From NCBI GenBank assembly GCA_011109175.1, contig RDEW01000034.1:579556-643555 (forward strand): a DNA stretch of 64,000 nucleotides. The letters run 5' to 3'. This DNA is from Dicyema japonicum (lineage: Eukaryota; Dicyemida; Rhombozoa; Dicyemidae). Position numbers and translations under genes: made by a program. The notes under the pieces are model-generated. The model did no database searches. It was not told the origin of the DNA and saw only the letters and a list, made by a program, of their open reading frames with translations. The number at the start of each line of letters is the position of its first letter. Position 1 is the stretch's first letter. This document shows positions 10,815 through 23,049 of this stretch, piece by piece.

Positions 10815-13252
10815 GGTAACTAGTGTAATAAAGCATTTCTCGATATTCTCGTAGGCCAAATGATTCCTGTTATTTTTCTTAGTTGACCTCTGTGGAACGA
10901 GTCTAGTTTTTCCATATCCGCTGATGAGGTCGCCCAAGTTCCAGCTTTATATAAAAGTACGGGTTTTATGAATGAGTCGTATAATAGGATTCTCATTTTC
11001 GTGTTGATGCCTTTTTGATTGAGCCATTGATTCTTAAGTTTATATACCGCAGCATTGGCTAGAGTTTTCCTAAGTAAAATATCTTCGCTATCTCCCAAAA
11101 GTGAACCGAATTTCTTTACTTGTCACCATTTCTCTTCTAGGACGTTACTCATCCATCTTATCTCTGTGAGTTCTGTTTTCTCTGTTCACAGTAAGAAACC
11201 ATTCCCCTAATACATCTGGTGCTTTTTCTAATAGGTTTTCCAGGACCTCTTTGTCTTCAGAAATTAGGTCTACATTGTCCGCGTAGATCACTTCTTCCAT
11301 CTTTCCTTGGTATACGGTCTAAGTTCCCTCATAGCGGCTTCCAAATAAATTGTGAATAGTAGAGGAGAAAGAGAGTCTCCTTGTGGAGTGCCCGTGTTTG
11401 TTTCAAATTTTCTTGAATAGGTCTTTCCGACTCTCACAAGGAGCTCAGTGTTGGAAAGTAGAATTCGGTCATCCTTAGACTCGACTCATCAAGAAATCCG
11501 CTCAGTACCCCCATTAATTTGTTCCTGTTAACCGTATCAAAAGCTTTTGATAGGTCAATTCCCAGAATATTGGTGGCGTTACGGTATCTTTGATATGTTG
11601 CACACCTCCATCTGTGACTCCAGACCGCATCAGCTGTGGATCTCCCTTCTCGAAAACCACTTTGACTATCTGGTAGGTATTTGTAAGCAGATCCTTTTAT
11701 TCGTTCAAGCACAATGTTTGCCAAGACTTTGCGTAATGAATTTAGTAGTATGATGGGTCGCAAATTTTCGAGCGGTCCTCTGTTTTTGTTTTTTTTTATG
11801 GGGATTAGTAGTCCCGTACCCAGAGGTAGAGTTGAGTTAGTTGAAAACATTTCATTTAGTAGTGTAGCGATTTTTTCAAAAAGGAGGTCAGGGCCGTATT
11901 TCAGTAATTCTGGGTTTATCGCATCTGGTCCGGGGCTTCTGTTATTCTTGAGTTTTCGGCAGGCCGTTTTGATTTCCTCGGCCGTGATTGGTATCTCAAG
12001 GGGTCTTGGCCTTCCATCAAATGAGTGGATTTCTATGGTTTTGATGTTGAAAAGCTTCTCAAAGTGAGCCGCGATGGCTTCAGTTTGTTCTTTGGTGTTC
12101 AGTATCAGCTTACCGTTCTCGTCTTTTATGGTTAGTCGACTTCTGTTTGTTCGCCGCAGCAAACGGGCAGCGACGTACACCTGTGCGTTGTCTTTCACTT
12201 TGTTTACTTCTTCTATACAGGAAGCTATTTCTTCTATGAAAAGCTTCTTGTTCAGACCCTTTATTTTTCTTCTGACACGTTGCTTTCGCCTTGAAGGGCT
12301 TTTATCGTATTAGTGTCAGTGGCAATTGATTTTTTCATATTTATTTCTTTTAGACTTTTCGCAAGCTCAGGAACATCTGGATGAATAGCCTACAGGTGCA
12401 TTTTACTATTCTCCCCTTTGCCAAGACATGCCTCAGCAGCTTCGTTGATTGTGTCCTTTTGCGTTTCCAGGCGTCTTCTAACGAGGTATCCATCAATACG
12501 TCCTGCATATGAGTCTGAATGTATTGTTGATATCTCTCAGTAGTCTCCGGTTGGAAATCAGCCTTTTCGCGTAGTCTCTTCTGATTTTCTCAAATTCGTG
12601 ATTTTTGGCATTCTGTATTTGATGGCATGTTTTTTCAAAGTGAAGGTCGCGATGACCATCTTGTGGTCGCTGACAGTCGTCGATCCTTCATATGAACGTG
12701 CGTTTACTAGAAGGTGTTTGTCTTTAGCCCGGCATATGACATACAATGAGTATCAGTGATGACGACTCATATTCGTTGTACGTCCGTAAGTGCTGAATAG
12801 AAGTCGTCTAGTTCTGTCGGATCTTTCGCTACTCTACCGCAGTGTGGCGCATAAACATTTACAATTGTCAGAAAGCTCTTCGAAGGAGGCAATTCGTTTA
12901 GACGGATTTGCATAACACAAATCTGTCATTCACACTCCATATACGGTGGACTGCACTTGTCAACTTTGAGTGGATAACAAATCCAAGTCCATAATATTTT
13001 GAAGTCGCTCAGTTGACATATAATTCGATATTCGCCATATTTCTCATCAAGGCTACAAGTAACTCTCGTCTCTTGTAGGCACCCAATAAATACACCGTAT
13101 CTCTCCAGTTCGCCACAGGGAATCTTCCTAGACCAGGTCGTAGATAAGCCTCTAGCATTGAACGTAAGGACCTTTAGACGAGATGCATCCCTTTGTATCC
13201 TTTGCCTTTTAGACATTTTTCTCAATTGCGATCCAATTAAAAAATGAAGCAC
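10815..13252 (-). mobile_element. RTE-like LINE, nearly full length but frameshifted
   Basis: Reads on the minus strand from 13252 to about 10815. The endonuclease begins with LKVLTFNARGLSTTWSRKIP and CLQETRV (13250-12930). The reverse transcriptase (12198-11434) has KNNRSPGPDAINPELLKYGP, NLRPIILLNSLRKVLANI, QSGFREGRSTADAVW and GIDLSKAFDTVNRNKLMG. A decayed YADDVD box lies near 11270, and the thumb is at 11098-10820 (LLYDSFIKPVLLYKAGTWAT). The same family sits at 27310-29090. Frameshifts between the domains mean it is dead. Its 5' end lies about 100 bp upstream of the Sm D1 start codon. Confidence 0.85.
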
Positions 13253-13348
13253 GTCACCACCTCACCAAAAAAATTAATTGTATAATTTAAAGTAATAAAT
13301 AACATTAAAATATATTTAAAATATAAATTTAAATTTTTTTGTGTGGTG
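13253..13348 (+). promoter_or_regulatory. short Sm D1 upstream region
   Basis: Only 96 bp separate the 5' end of the reverse-strand LINE from the Sm D1 ATG. The stretch is almost entirely A and T. Any core promoter must lie here or within the LINE. No specific element can be assigned. Confidence 0.4.
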
Positions 13349-13781
13349 ATGAAACTCGTGAGGTTATATAAATTTATATAATTCATAGTTTTCTTATGAA
13401 ATTAAGTCATGAGACAGTGACAATCGAATTAAAAAACTGTAGTCAAGTCCATGGAACGATAACAGGCATAACTATATTTAAATTTATAAGGTGTTGATAA
13501 CAGCATGAATACTCACCTAAAGAACGTAAAAATGACCACGAAAGGTGGGGACACGGTGCAATTAGACACTCTCTCAATCCGTGGAAACAACATCCGCTAT
13601 TTCATTCTTCCGGATAATCTGGCCTTGGACTCAATGCTGATTGATGATGGACCAAAAATAAAGAAGAGGTCTGAAGGTTAACTCATTTATATATTTCCAA
13701 GAAAGACAGGCTCAAATGAAAGTGGCTGGTAGGACTCGTATTGGAAGAGGCAGAGGAAGGGGTCGTTCAAGGGGACGATAA
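13349..13781 (+). CDS. SNRPD1: small nuclear ribonucleoprotein Sm D1
   Basis: Four exons, 118 residues: 13349-13362, 13389-13465, 13491-13676 and 13702-13781. Introns are 26 nt (13363-13388, GT-AG), 25 nt (13466-13490, GC-AG) and 25 nt (13677-13701, GT-AG). The product follows animal Sm D1 closely: MKLV start, [16 protein letters not shown] (Sm motif 1), [41 protein letters not shown] (Sm motif 2) and an Arg-Gly tail ([12 protein letters not shown]). Length matches the usual 119. Sm D1 is a subunit of the seven-membered Sm ring that binds the U-rich Sm site of U1, U2, U4 and U5 snRNAs; the RG tail is normally arginine-methylated and binds SMN. The sequence is intact. Residue 5 is Ser where vertebrates have Arg, at the first splice junction. 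Confidence 0.97.
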
Positions 13782-13899
13782 TTATTGTTACTTTCGTTTT
13801 TTAATCTTGTTGTTAAATATGGTTTATTGAGAATTATTTGCTTATATTTGTTATAGGGGGAAGATTGGGGATTTGAATAGGTGGTTACTAAGATCATAA

Positions 13900-16177
13900 G
13901 AACAATAATGAGGTATTATTTGGGGACCTTAATGGTGGAAAAGAAACGGCAACAACCAATGTACATTGGGGATACCCCCATTCGATATTTAATAAAGAGA
14001 AAATTGTCGGAATAACATACACTAATGATCTACTCAAAAAATTCTACCATTTTAAGACTAAGAAATTAGAATCTTGGAATTAATTTATTATTATCTAACT
14101 CCGAAAAATATAACACCGAAAAGAGGTAGTTAAACTATCTAATTAAGTGATCCAGGTAGATTTTAATAGGATAGAGAGCTTTTTGATGTGCTCCTCCATT
14201 GTACCCACAGCCTTTCTGAATCTACGACGTTCTTCTTTCATGAGAATTTTGAAAAGTGTGGGCTTTTTCACAATATATGAGTAGCGGAGGCTTCTATCAC
14301 TGATTGGTAGAAGCGATCGGACTCGGAGCCGTAGAGTGATCAAGTCGGAACCATTATTCCGGATAATCGTGTTGTCAAGTAATGGGAGAAATAATTGAAC
14401 AGAGAAATGGGTTTTTGCTGTTAGGGAATTTATCTTGCAGAAGTTTGAAATTGAAATTCCGTAAGCCTAGGAGGCACAAGCATACTCCACCTTCGGGTTC
14501 AAGAACTGATGGTACAAGATGGCATCATATTCCTGTGACGGTTGGGTCTGGAAGTTATAAATGTTTTTTATAACGTTGAGTTTTCTGAGGCACCTCAACA
14601 GAACGTCCTTCACTCGCTGGAAGAAAGAGAGTTAGGGTTCTAGGGTCACTCCCAGTATTCTTGGATATGTTTTTATTGGAATAATATCTCCATAAAGGTC
14701 GATTTCAAACGTATCTTTTTGTCTCCTGTCGCTGGTAATAATTGCATAGGAAGATTGTTAGTGGACACAGAAAGTCGGTTTTAACGTTTAGGTATGAATG
14801 AAGTTCTGATTTTGTCAACGTATTTGTTTCTGCTCGCAATAATTATTAGATCATAAACATGTTTGAAGTATTTAGTCCGGACCTCCAGTACAAGGTAAGT
14901 CGTTTTAAGTTAAAAAAACGCCAGAGAAAGGGGCGATCCCTGAGGGACACCATACGGGAGGAGACAAGAGCTCGACTTTGAATATCCTATACACACACGT
15001 CCCCTTCGTCCGGTAAGAAAATTGGCTATCCGTCGCTTTAAAGTTGGATGAATGGAGTTAGTAGGATTCTCGGGACTAAATAAAAATTTCCTTTGGATGT
15101 CTAACGAGACTAGTACTATCTGTAGATGCCTTTTGGGTTCTTTAAAGCTTTCTGAGATAAATAGTTTCAAGGAAGTTAAGTGTGTTGTTGTAGAAGTTCT
15201 GACCTGAATCCGTGTTGGTAGTAACAAAAGGGAAAATGAGGTTTAATTTTCCAAAGTACGTGTTTTTCCATAGACGCGATAGCACACGGATTAGGGATAT
15301 CGGACAGTAAGATGAAGGTGAGACTTTCGGTTTCCTGTTTTTAAGACAGTTATGATATGTGAGTTCTTCCATTTACTGGAGATAGAGTTCGTGTCTGAGG
15401 ACAAATTAAAAATTGTAGTAACCGATCTGATTGCAATCTCTCCAAGAAACTTTAGCAGAATTCCAGGAATACAATCTGGACCAGACGTATATGACTTATG
15501 GATCTTGATGCCTGTGTAACCTCGGCATGGGTAGAAAGTTATATCCATGAATATAGTTTAGGTACCAAATTACGTAGGGGACAGGAGTGACTCTTCGAGA
15601 AGTCATTGTGACTTTTTTGCCCAGCCTGATTTCTTATAGTTCTTGAAGGTGGCTTTGTTCTTATGTGGGGATTTGAATGGCACAACTTTAGTATAATTGG
15701 ATTATGATCACTATGGAACTCATAGGAAACGTTCAATGAAATTAGAGGGGCACAAAAGAGGAAGAAATTGACAGATAAGGTGAAGTTGGGTTATCATTTT
15801 ATGGTGTCTTTGTGTGGATGTTTGGGTGGTTTAGAATTACCATTTTTCGAAAGAGTCAACAATTAGAGTACCTCTCTTGTCGGTCGATTAGTAAGTTAGC
15901 CATTGGGAGTATAATGCGATATGCGATATAGTCCACCGCCATTTCCAAGTCGGTCTATTCTGATGACGGTAAATCCAGAAAATAATGTGATTACAATCCT
16001 TGTAGAAAGTTTAGATTCTTGGATAAAGCAAATGTAGATTTTGTGTTTCGTCAAAAGACTGCGTAGCTCTATGATCTTTGATTTTATACCGTTAGCATTA
16101 AGCTGCATAATAATGAGGATTTGTGGTGACTTCAATACGAACCACTCATTGTGATTGATAGTAAAAACCCATGACAA
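13900..16177 (-). mobile_element. jockey/CR1-like LINE, degenerate
   Basis: Minus-strand order from 16177: endonuclease start LNANGIKSKIIELRSLLTKH and CFIQESKL (16177-15896), catalytic end SDHNPIILKL (15736-15650), reverse-transcriptase fingers SGPDCIPGILLKFLG (15500-15420), SYCPISLIRVLSRLWKN (15310-15240), palm LPYGVPQGSPLSLAFF (14960-14910) and a C-terminal region to about 14140. The family matches 1-540. Many frameshifts; dead. The tail before 13900 has no recognisable signal. Confidence 0.75.
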
Positions 16178-16189
16178 AAAGGGGGAAGA

Positions 16190-17157
16190 TGATAATTGAG
16201 GACCTTCAAGGTTTCTGCATACTCAACGATCCGGCTTTCCATACAAACACACACACTCGACGAAACAATAAACCCTCTTCTATAGAAATCTCATGGCTCT
16301 TCTTATTGACTGGTCTGTGAAATATGACACCAGGAGTGACCAAAATATTTTTGGAAATCAAAACGAGGTGATAATTAATTACAGCCTTGCGAACTGGTCT
16401 CTGAACTAGTGACATGGGCAACTTAAGAATGCTGGATGCTTCTATGTGTGGGATTCCTAAAGAACTCTACGAAACAACTTCACTGGGACAAACTTTTATG
16501 CTCAAAGACTATTGATGAGATATAACTTGGCACGTCTGTTTCTACATGGACGAACCGAAGTGTTGCAGGACTCACATCATTCTCATGCAACTCATTTGGG
16601 ACACTTGATGACGAAGCCACAAGAATTGTGGTTTGCTTCCGCCTCGAAATAGATGTTTGTGTGATCAATAGCTGTAGATGTGGAAGAATGTCGACGATAA
16701 AAGTATTCACTCTCTCTTTTGCAGGAAGAGTCGTTAGAGGATTCCGAGAAGCAGTTAAATCATCTGAGTTATTGGTGGACAGGACGATTTTGTGTCAAGT
16801 TGGAGCCTATCGGATTTCCTTCAGCCAACAAAAAGTATGAAGAAACAAATTTCTTCCCATAAGAAAGTGGTAGATACGCCACTTGTTTGGATTCTCGGAT
16901 ATCCTATTTGGACATCTAACACAGACTCAGCCTCGGAAAAGACAGATACCATAAAGATGAAGAATTTCGAATGTAACAATGGAAAGTTCATTTTTGAACC
17001 ATTCACCATGGAAACGGCAGGAATCATAAGAAGCATGTCTCTGACCCTGATAAACAGATCAAGAAAAAGAAAAAGGATAGAAGAGAAAAAAGCTGACCCA
17101 TTGAGAACGCAATTCCATGCACATCATCGGACCTATTCAATGATTGTAAACCTTTAG
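16190..17157 (+). mobile_element. composite: jockey endonuclease scrap joined to 3' end of RLE-type family 1
   Basis: 16190-16450 reads GFCILNDPAFHTNTHTRRNN and SDQNIFGNQNEVIINYSLAN in shifted frames, an AP-endonuclease scrap. 16790-17157 is the C-terminal tail of RLE family 1: WILGYPIWTSNTDSAS, FIFEPFTMETAGIIRSMSLT and RKRKRIEEKKADPL. The same composite lies reversed at 56590-57480. In both loci it abuts the 3' end of a gene A copy, so gene plus debris was copied as one block. Confidence 0.6.
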
Positions 17158-17217
17158 TTTTAGTCAAAAATTATTTTAATAAATATTTTATTTAGAGAAC
17201 CCAATCCAATCAAATTA

Positions 17218-18053
17218 TTAATAATCTAATTGAATGATAACTCCAATAATAATTAGAGCATTCAGGAAATGAATAATATTGAATGCTGAATATATTATAA
17301 TTATACAATTTATTCCAATATTACTGCGATCTTTGGTGGTTAATTTTTCAGAATATTCATTGATCTCTTCTAGCTCATCTGTGTCCATGTCATCATCAGG
17401 AGGTATAGGAGTAATGGTTGTACTGGTGGTCGTAACAGTAGGTTGTTCTAATATTAAAAATTTATTAACCTCCAATTCTATTCAAAAAATTTGCTTTGTT
17501 TATCTCTTGAAGGAATAAAACTTGATCATCGGATAATATTCTTGCACTAAAATAATATTACATTATTAACCATCCACTTTCGTCCTGTAGTATATCAAAA
17601 TCTCGGGATTGAGGGTCTATTACTTCTTTTCCTCGCAAAATATTTTTTAACAGACATTTTAATATTTTCCAGTCAAGATCTATTAATATAAATTATCTAT
17701 ACTTCAGCATCTTGTAGCACTGTTACCGTTAAAATACTATCTCTGTAATCACAATTTTCTTGACCACGACTAAAAGAATTAATTGTTGTATTACCTTATT
17801 GTTATGCTAAGTTCAGGATTAATATTCTCTTCGGTTATAGTCATAACTTCTCCTAATGCCTAAGCATTAATGACACATTTTGACCGGTATGACAAAATCT
17901 ATCTCGTCTTCCTAATTGTTAATAAAGTAAATTACTGGGAAATTATCAAATTTCACTCTCACAGGGTATGGTGTGTATTGTTGTAGTGCTATTATTATAA
18001 AATGTAATACAAATCTCTATTATTCCTAACACAATTAATAAAAACCAGAACAT
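17218..18053 (-). pseudogene. gene A, isolated reverse-strand copy
   Basis: Same eight-exon structure as the array copies, read from ATG at 18053-18051 to TAA at 17220-17218. Exons 1 to 5 follow the array consensus in frame (third exon EDEIDFVIP). Exon 6 lacks one A in the GGAAAAATATT run, which breaks the frame. The last exon has one fewer Asp and reads DELEEINEYSEKLTTKD; the end is extended by QLDY, as in copies 4 and 7. It lies outside the array and in the opposite direction. Homology continues upstream to about 18165, where RLE family 1 sequence takes over; gene B is missing. Function as described for the copy at 51937. Confidence 0.75.
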
Positions 18054-18164
18054 TTGAGTTTTACTGAAATTGGGTATTTATATAATTTATTGGTTTCTTG
18101 GAATTTTTTACTGCGAACAAGCATTTCTTGGAATTTTTATTAATGGCTTCCCTAATAAATTTAC

Positions 18165-19035
18165 ATAAATCTGCAATGCCTTCAATTCACTGAGAAGGGA
18201 TCAAATTTTCGAAACTACAAGCAAGTGAGCCCGGAACTTATTCAACTTGTCTACATCGCTTACGGAACCAATTCTTCACTGGTTTTCGGAGACAGTATTA
18301 TCTGTTCGGAGACTGGAGTCCAACAAGGGGACCCACTTGGTCCACTTTTCTTTACTCTGGCCATCGATGAAATTGTCAGCCTATCAACACACAACTAAAC
18401 CTCTGGTATCTTGATGATGCTACGATTGGAGGGCCGTGGAGAAAAGTTCATGACGTTCTGTCACAGGCCGTGCCAGCACTACGAAACCTCAAACTTGAGA
18501 TAAACATAAAGAAATCGGAAATAATAAGCATCACATACTCGGAGAGTGATTTTATCAACGTGGTCGAGTCTTTCAACTTGGTACTACCTGGAATTACTGT
18601 CGTACCCAGGGAGCGGACATACTTTCTTGGGTGCCCACTTCACGAAAAAGAACTGCGGAGCCATCTACTAACAAAAGAAGATGAACTCTCTAGAGTTACG
18701 GAGAAACTCTCCTTACTCGATGCTCATACAGCGTTTTTCCTTTTGAAAAACAGCATCGGCTTGCCCAAACTCATATACGCTCTCCGATGTTCTCTCTGCT
18801 TCAAACATCGTGACATCCTCCTGTCACTGGATTGGACATTGAGAAAATCAGCTGAATTGCTACTAAACATCAACTTTGACGTGCCGAGTTGGAATCAATG
18901 CAAGCTTCTTAAACGCCTCGGATGTCTTAGGTCGGGGCTGGATATCGCCTTTCCAGCATATGTGTCATCGCTTTCAAGCGGAAGCCTTTTGGTCCAAGAT
19001 TTCCTTCGGTCACAACATATTGGACTGAAATAGAG
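18165..19035 (+). mobile_element. RLE-type family 1 retrotransposon (copy 2), 3' half of reverse transcriptase
   Basis: AFNSLRRDQIFE, then GVQQGDPLGPLFFTLAI in shifted frames (motif B), a decayed WYLDDAT box near 18410, and a long open thumb and connector at 18470-19033 with LGCPLHEKELRSHLLTKEDE, HTAFFLLKNSIGLPKLIYAL, CSLCFKHRDILLSLDWTLRK and CKLLKRLGCLRSGLD. It ends abruptly at 19035 next to an integrase fragment. Confidence 0.75.
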
Positions 19036-19044
19036 TTTTCGCTA

Positions 19045-19531
19045 ACCAACGCTTCAGCGTTTGACTATAGCCTTCCACTTGTCCTTGTTATTGAGGGTGT
19101 CTTGGTCTTCCATGAATATCTTTTTCCCCCAATCACATAATAATCTTGAAACTTCAGAGTTACAGAACTCTGCATTATCCGTATGTAAGGTTTCAGATGG
19201 CCCAACTGATTAAGTCATGTATTCAATAGCATTTTTTATATTTTGTGAAGTTTTGCTCATTAGTAGGAATGAATATGCAAATTTTGAGTAACGAGCTATT
19301 ACATTAATAATCCATTTATATTTTTTATTATAATATCTACGAAGATCTATACAATGCGCAAGAAATCTTTCGAAATTTTGTAAACGGTAACATTTGAATA
19401 TCCTCACCTTTTCTATTTTCAACGCTTTTCACGCTTAATCGATTTATTGACTCAAAATAAAATTTTTTGTTTATAATGAAAAAAAGGACCGATGCCTTGT
19501 AGCAAAACTTAAAGATTGTTAATGTTTTCAA
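19045..19531 (-). mobile_element. integrase fragment (Ginger/gypsy-like), degenerate
   Basis: The minus strand reads KYKWIINVIARYSKFAYSFL (19422-19300), then SETLHTDNAEFCNSEVSRLL (about 19190-19130), then HGRPRHPQ, QGQVEGYSQTLKRW and KTLF in another frame. These are the core blocks of a DDE integrase (second Asp in TDNAEF, Glu in QVEGYSQTL). The 27-32 kb element has the same blocks (QSDNGTEF, GIVERFNQTL). Frameshifted and truncated. Confidence 0.65.
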
Positions 19532-19669
19532 GTGATAAATTTGTCTTACAACCCGGACAGTATCAACAGCCTGGACGCTATGACATACGACATTTATTAA
19601 CCCAAGAACACCAATAGTTAATTTAATTACTTAAATTAATTAAGTGATCTCGACAGAGTGACAAAAAAT

Positions 19670-21010
19670 CAAGTCCAAGACTGGAGTCTAACAAGGAGAC
19701 CCACTTGGCCCTCTACTCTTTGCTTTGGGAATCGGCTGTGCATCATCTGCGATCAAAACTCCCTTGAACTTATGGTACCTTGATGACGTGACCATTGGGG
19801 GGAGTTGGGAAATTGTTGTGGAAGAGGTTAAACGCGTCATCCCTGTCCTCGCGGCATCGGACTGGAGCCGAATCCATCGAAGTGCGAAGTTATTAACGTG
19901 ACCTGTGGAGAGGACACCTTTGAACGCGCAATAACGACCATTTCTACTTGCCTTCCAGGACATCAAAGTCACCCGACTAGAAAAGGCGATCTTCCTCGAA
20001 TCTCCTCTGTATGACATGTCAACTGTCATGGAGGAGAAGAGTGAATCCGTACAGCTGCTCACGCACAATCTAAAGGTTTTGGACTCCCACATTTCTCTCT
20101 TCATCCTCAAGAATTTTCACCTTACACCACGACTCCTTTTTTTTCTACGGACATCCCCATGTTTAACAGACATGGATTTCTTGAGAGTTATCGATGAGAA
20201 GCTGAGGATCTCTGTTGAAGAAACACTTAACATCTCTCTGGATAAAGCAGGGGTGGACCCAATGCAAGTTACCACTTCGTTATGGAGGAATTGAGATACG
20301 CTCGCCACTTGAACTCGCCCTCCCAGCCTTTCTGTCTTCAACATATGCTTCCCGTGGTCTAGTTCACCAGATCCTACGCTACATTAACGGATCGGACACT
20401 GAACCAATTGCATGCATGGCTCACGATGTTTGGATTGGACTTAATTTGGGACTCCCGAAGAACTTCAACAAACAACGAGACTGGAACGAACTTGTATGTT
20501 CGGACTCCACGCACTTTCCTGCCGAAAGAGCGCTGGAAGGAGCCTGAGACATAGTGCAATCAACAAGGTTATTGCGTGGGGACTAGAAGCTGCCGGATTC
20601 CCCGTCCAGCCCTAGGGCTTGCCACGGCAAACAGAAGGCCGGATGGAGCGACTCTGTTCCCGTGGGATGCTGGGAAGTACCTGGCCTGGGATGCCACCTG
20701 CGTAGATAGCTTCTCCCCTTCCAATATTACAATGAGTGCGACAAATCCAGGCTCAGCTGCAGAGAAAGCAGAAATACTAAAAGCAAAGAAGTACACATGC
20801 CTCGGCGAGCAGTACACATTTGAACCAGTCGCAGTCGAAACTTCGGGAGTCATAGGAAGCAGGTCGTTTGCCCTGCTCAACAAAATTGGATCGTTAGTCA
20901 CTAAAAGGAAGAGGGATGTCAGAGAGAAGGGCTGGCTCATTGAGCGCATCTCCTTACAGATCGTAAGGGGAAATGCGCTCTCAATCCTGAAAGCAGCCAG
21001 TAGCCTTTAA
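19670..21010 (+). mobile_element. RLE-type family 1 retrotransposon (copy 3) with C-terminal nuclease-like module
   Basis: Shifted frames give the motif B region (19680-19740), a WYLDDVTIGG box (about 19770-19800), then ILKNFHLTPRLLFFLRTSPC, QCKLPLRYGGIEIRSPLELA and ALPAFLSSTYASRGLVHQIL (20215-20547). The last open stretch, 20576-21010, has ANRRPDGATLFPWDAGKYLA followed by WDATCVDSF. This is the RPDG...WDVT pattern of the PD-(D/E)XK-like C terminus of the family. It then reads EPVAVETSGVIGSRSFALLN and ends LSILKAASSL. The 3' end is near 21050. Confidence 0.8.
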
Positions 21011-21059
21011 CTATTTGGTTTTATTCTTCAATAAATTGTTATTGATTTTAAAAAAAATT

Positions 21060-22775
21060 AAAGTAATCGTTTAGTGTTTTTTTGCATGATCGATTTCTAT
21101 ATTTTTTTGAATTTTTATTAAATTTTCAAGCATATTTAAATCAAAATTTTCATTATGCGAAAATTATTCTTTGAGTTCCAAAACACTTTTTATCGCTTCT
21201 TTAAAAAATTAATCTTTCTTTTCACAATCTTCACTAATTGTTATGTCTAAATTGTTTAGCCGAAATATCACCATTTTCATTGTTTTGAAGAAGAAATTCA
21301 AAAAGTTCGTATTTCGAAGTACGTAAACTCTACAATTTCCTCTTCTTGAATTGGATCCGAGATCATTACTTTATCAATAATTTGTTCAAAATTCTTTTTT
21401 GGTCTCCCTTGGAAGTTCTTCAATGCTTTTTTTTCATTTGGCGTCATGAAAACATTTTGATATTGTACCCACTGACACATTTCTCCAGGCAAGATGAGAA
21501 AATGACTCCATCCTTTAGCGTTATTTTTATAACATTCAATATTTTCCTAACCAAAATTCATTTTTTCCATTATATTTTTAAATTTAAATTTGTTAAAATA
21601 AGATTTGAATGATCTAATAATCCCTTGATCCATTGGTTAAGCACAGTCGTCGTGTTTTTGGTAAATATAAAACTTCCATCATACTTAATTCGATTGTTAT
21701 TTTATGAAAGGACAATGGTCTACAACCAAAAGTATCCTTTGTTTTTGTTTGAGATTCATGTCCCATTTATACAACCATTCGTTGAAAATTTGCTTGTTCA
21801 TCAAGCCTTTGAAGAATTGTGGTATTGTAAATATTCATCAACGTTCATGTTTTTAAAACACTTTGGTTTCTTATACTTTCCTATCATCAATGGGGTTATT
21901 TTATCAGATCCAGTCATATTTGCGCAAAGCATTAATGAAAGTATGAAGATTAGCTAAAAATTTTTAAAAAGATCTTTAAGTAATTTTTGTCCTGATCTGC
22001 GTCTCCTGCATACACTTTTTGAAGGAATAGTTTTGTAAAAACACCGGTTTCGTCAGCATTATAAACATTTTCGGCACCATATTCATTTATTTTTGAGAGA
22101 TAATTTTTTTTAATTCTTCAATTTCTATTTTAAACTCATCCGCAGTATATCCCAATTCACCATGAAAAATTAGTAATTTTACATTGTGCCTTTTTTAAAA
22201 CTTTTGCAGCCATCCTTTACTTGATTTGAATTCAGAGAGTCCATTTAATGCAGCAAATTTAGTTGCTTTCGATAAAATTATCTCATCATTGATTCCATGT
22301 AATCCATCCAGGTAATGAATTCAGTATCAATTGATGAATATCTGAGTTTCGAAAAACGAGAACTTTCCCATAAATTGGATTAATTTCAAGAATCTTCTCT
22401 TTATTCAATTTAAGATCGTTCGTTTATTGCACGTCTCGAAATTGATTTTTTGAAACGCGTTGAAAAAATTTCTGAGACACGCCCTAAACTTAGAGAAGAG
22501 TTTTCAATAAGATAATTTATGACTTCTTTTTTTTGATCATAAGATAATCTAGAACACTTCCTCATGTTACGAAAAAAGACACGCGGCATAAATATTTGAA
22601 AAATTAATTTTTTTAATAATAAATTTTAATTTTTTAATACTAAAACGTGGCGAGTAAGAGAATTTGGCGAGCAATGGAATTTCCTTAATAAAATTGGAAT
22701 TTTTCCAATAAAATGGCGAGTTATAGAAATGGCGAGCAACAGAGGGTAAACTGTATGGTAATTTCATTGTGATCG
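21060..22775 (-). mobile_element. Tigger/pogo-type DNA transposon, degenerate
   Basis: The minus strand from about 22565 begins MRKCSRLSYDQKKEVINYLI (helix-turn-helix N terminus). It continues with KGWLQKF, VYNADETGVFTKLFLQKVYA (first catalytic Asp), then LLVVDHCP (second Asp), MDQGIIRSFKSYFNKF (third acidic region) and the C-terminal stretch MCQWVQYQNVFMTPNEKKAL (21492-21298). Stops interrupt each segment. The right end (about 22640-22757) carries a terminal repeat starting ACAGTTTACCCTCTG with TA beside it, and GGCGAG repeats. No left terminal repeat was found, so that end is probably truncated by the LINE ending at about 21050. Confidence 0.75.
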
Positions 22776-23049
22776 ACAAAACGTGTGATTCTACCCACAC
22801 CTAAATAAAATTATGAACAGAAACTAAAAAAGTAACGTGATGTGTTGTTGTATTTTCTGCTTAATCATATTATTGAAGATTTTCTGCCTACATAAGTTTA
22901 TTAACGACGTTTGTCATGTCGAAAGTTTCTGTTTATTGAACTTATCATGTAAACAAAAAGTTTTCTCTTCGTAATAGAACTTTCGTCATTCTTAACTTTT
23001 GAGGCAGGACCTCACCTTGTATCATCGTTAACTAAACTCGTAAACACGT

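Noticed and set aside
13349-13781. Ciliate origin (Paramecium also has introns of about 25 nt)
   Set aside because: Stops here include TAA and TAG at natural protein ends and Gln is coded by CAA/CAG. The transposon set (Tigger, jockey, RTE, SINE) is that of animals.
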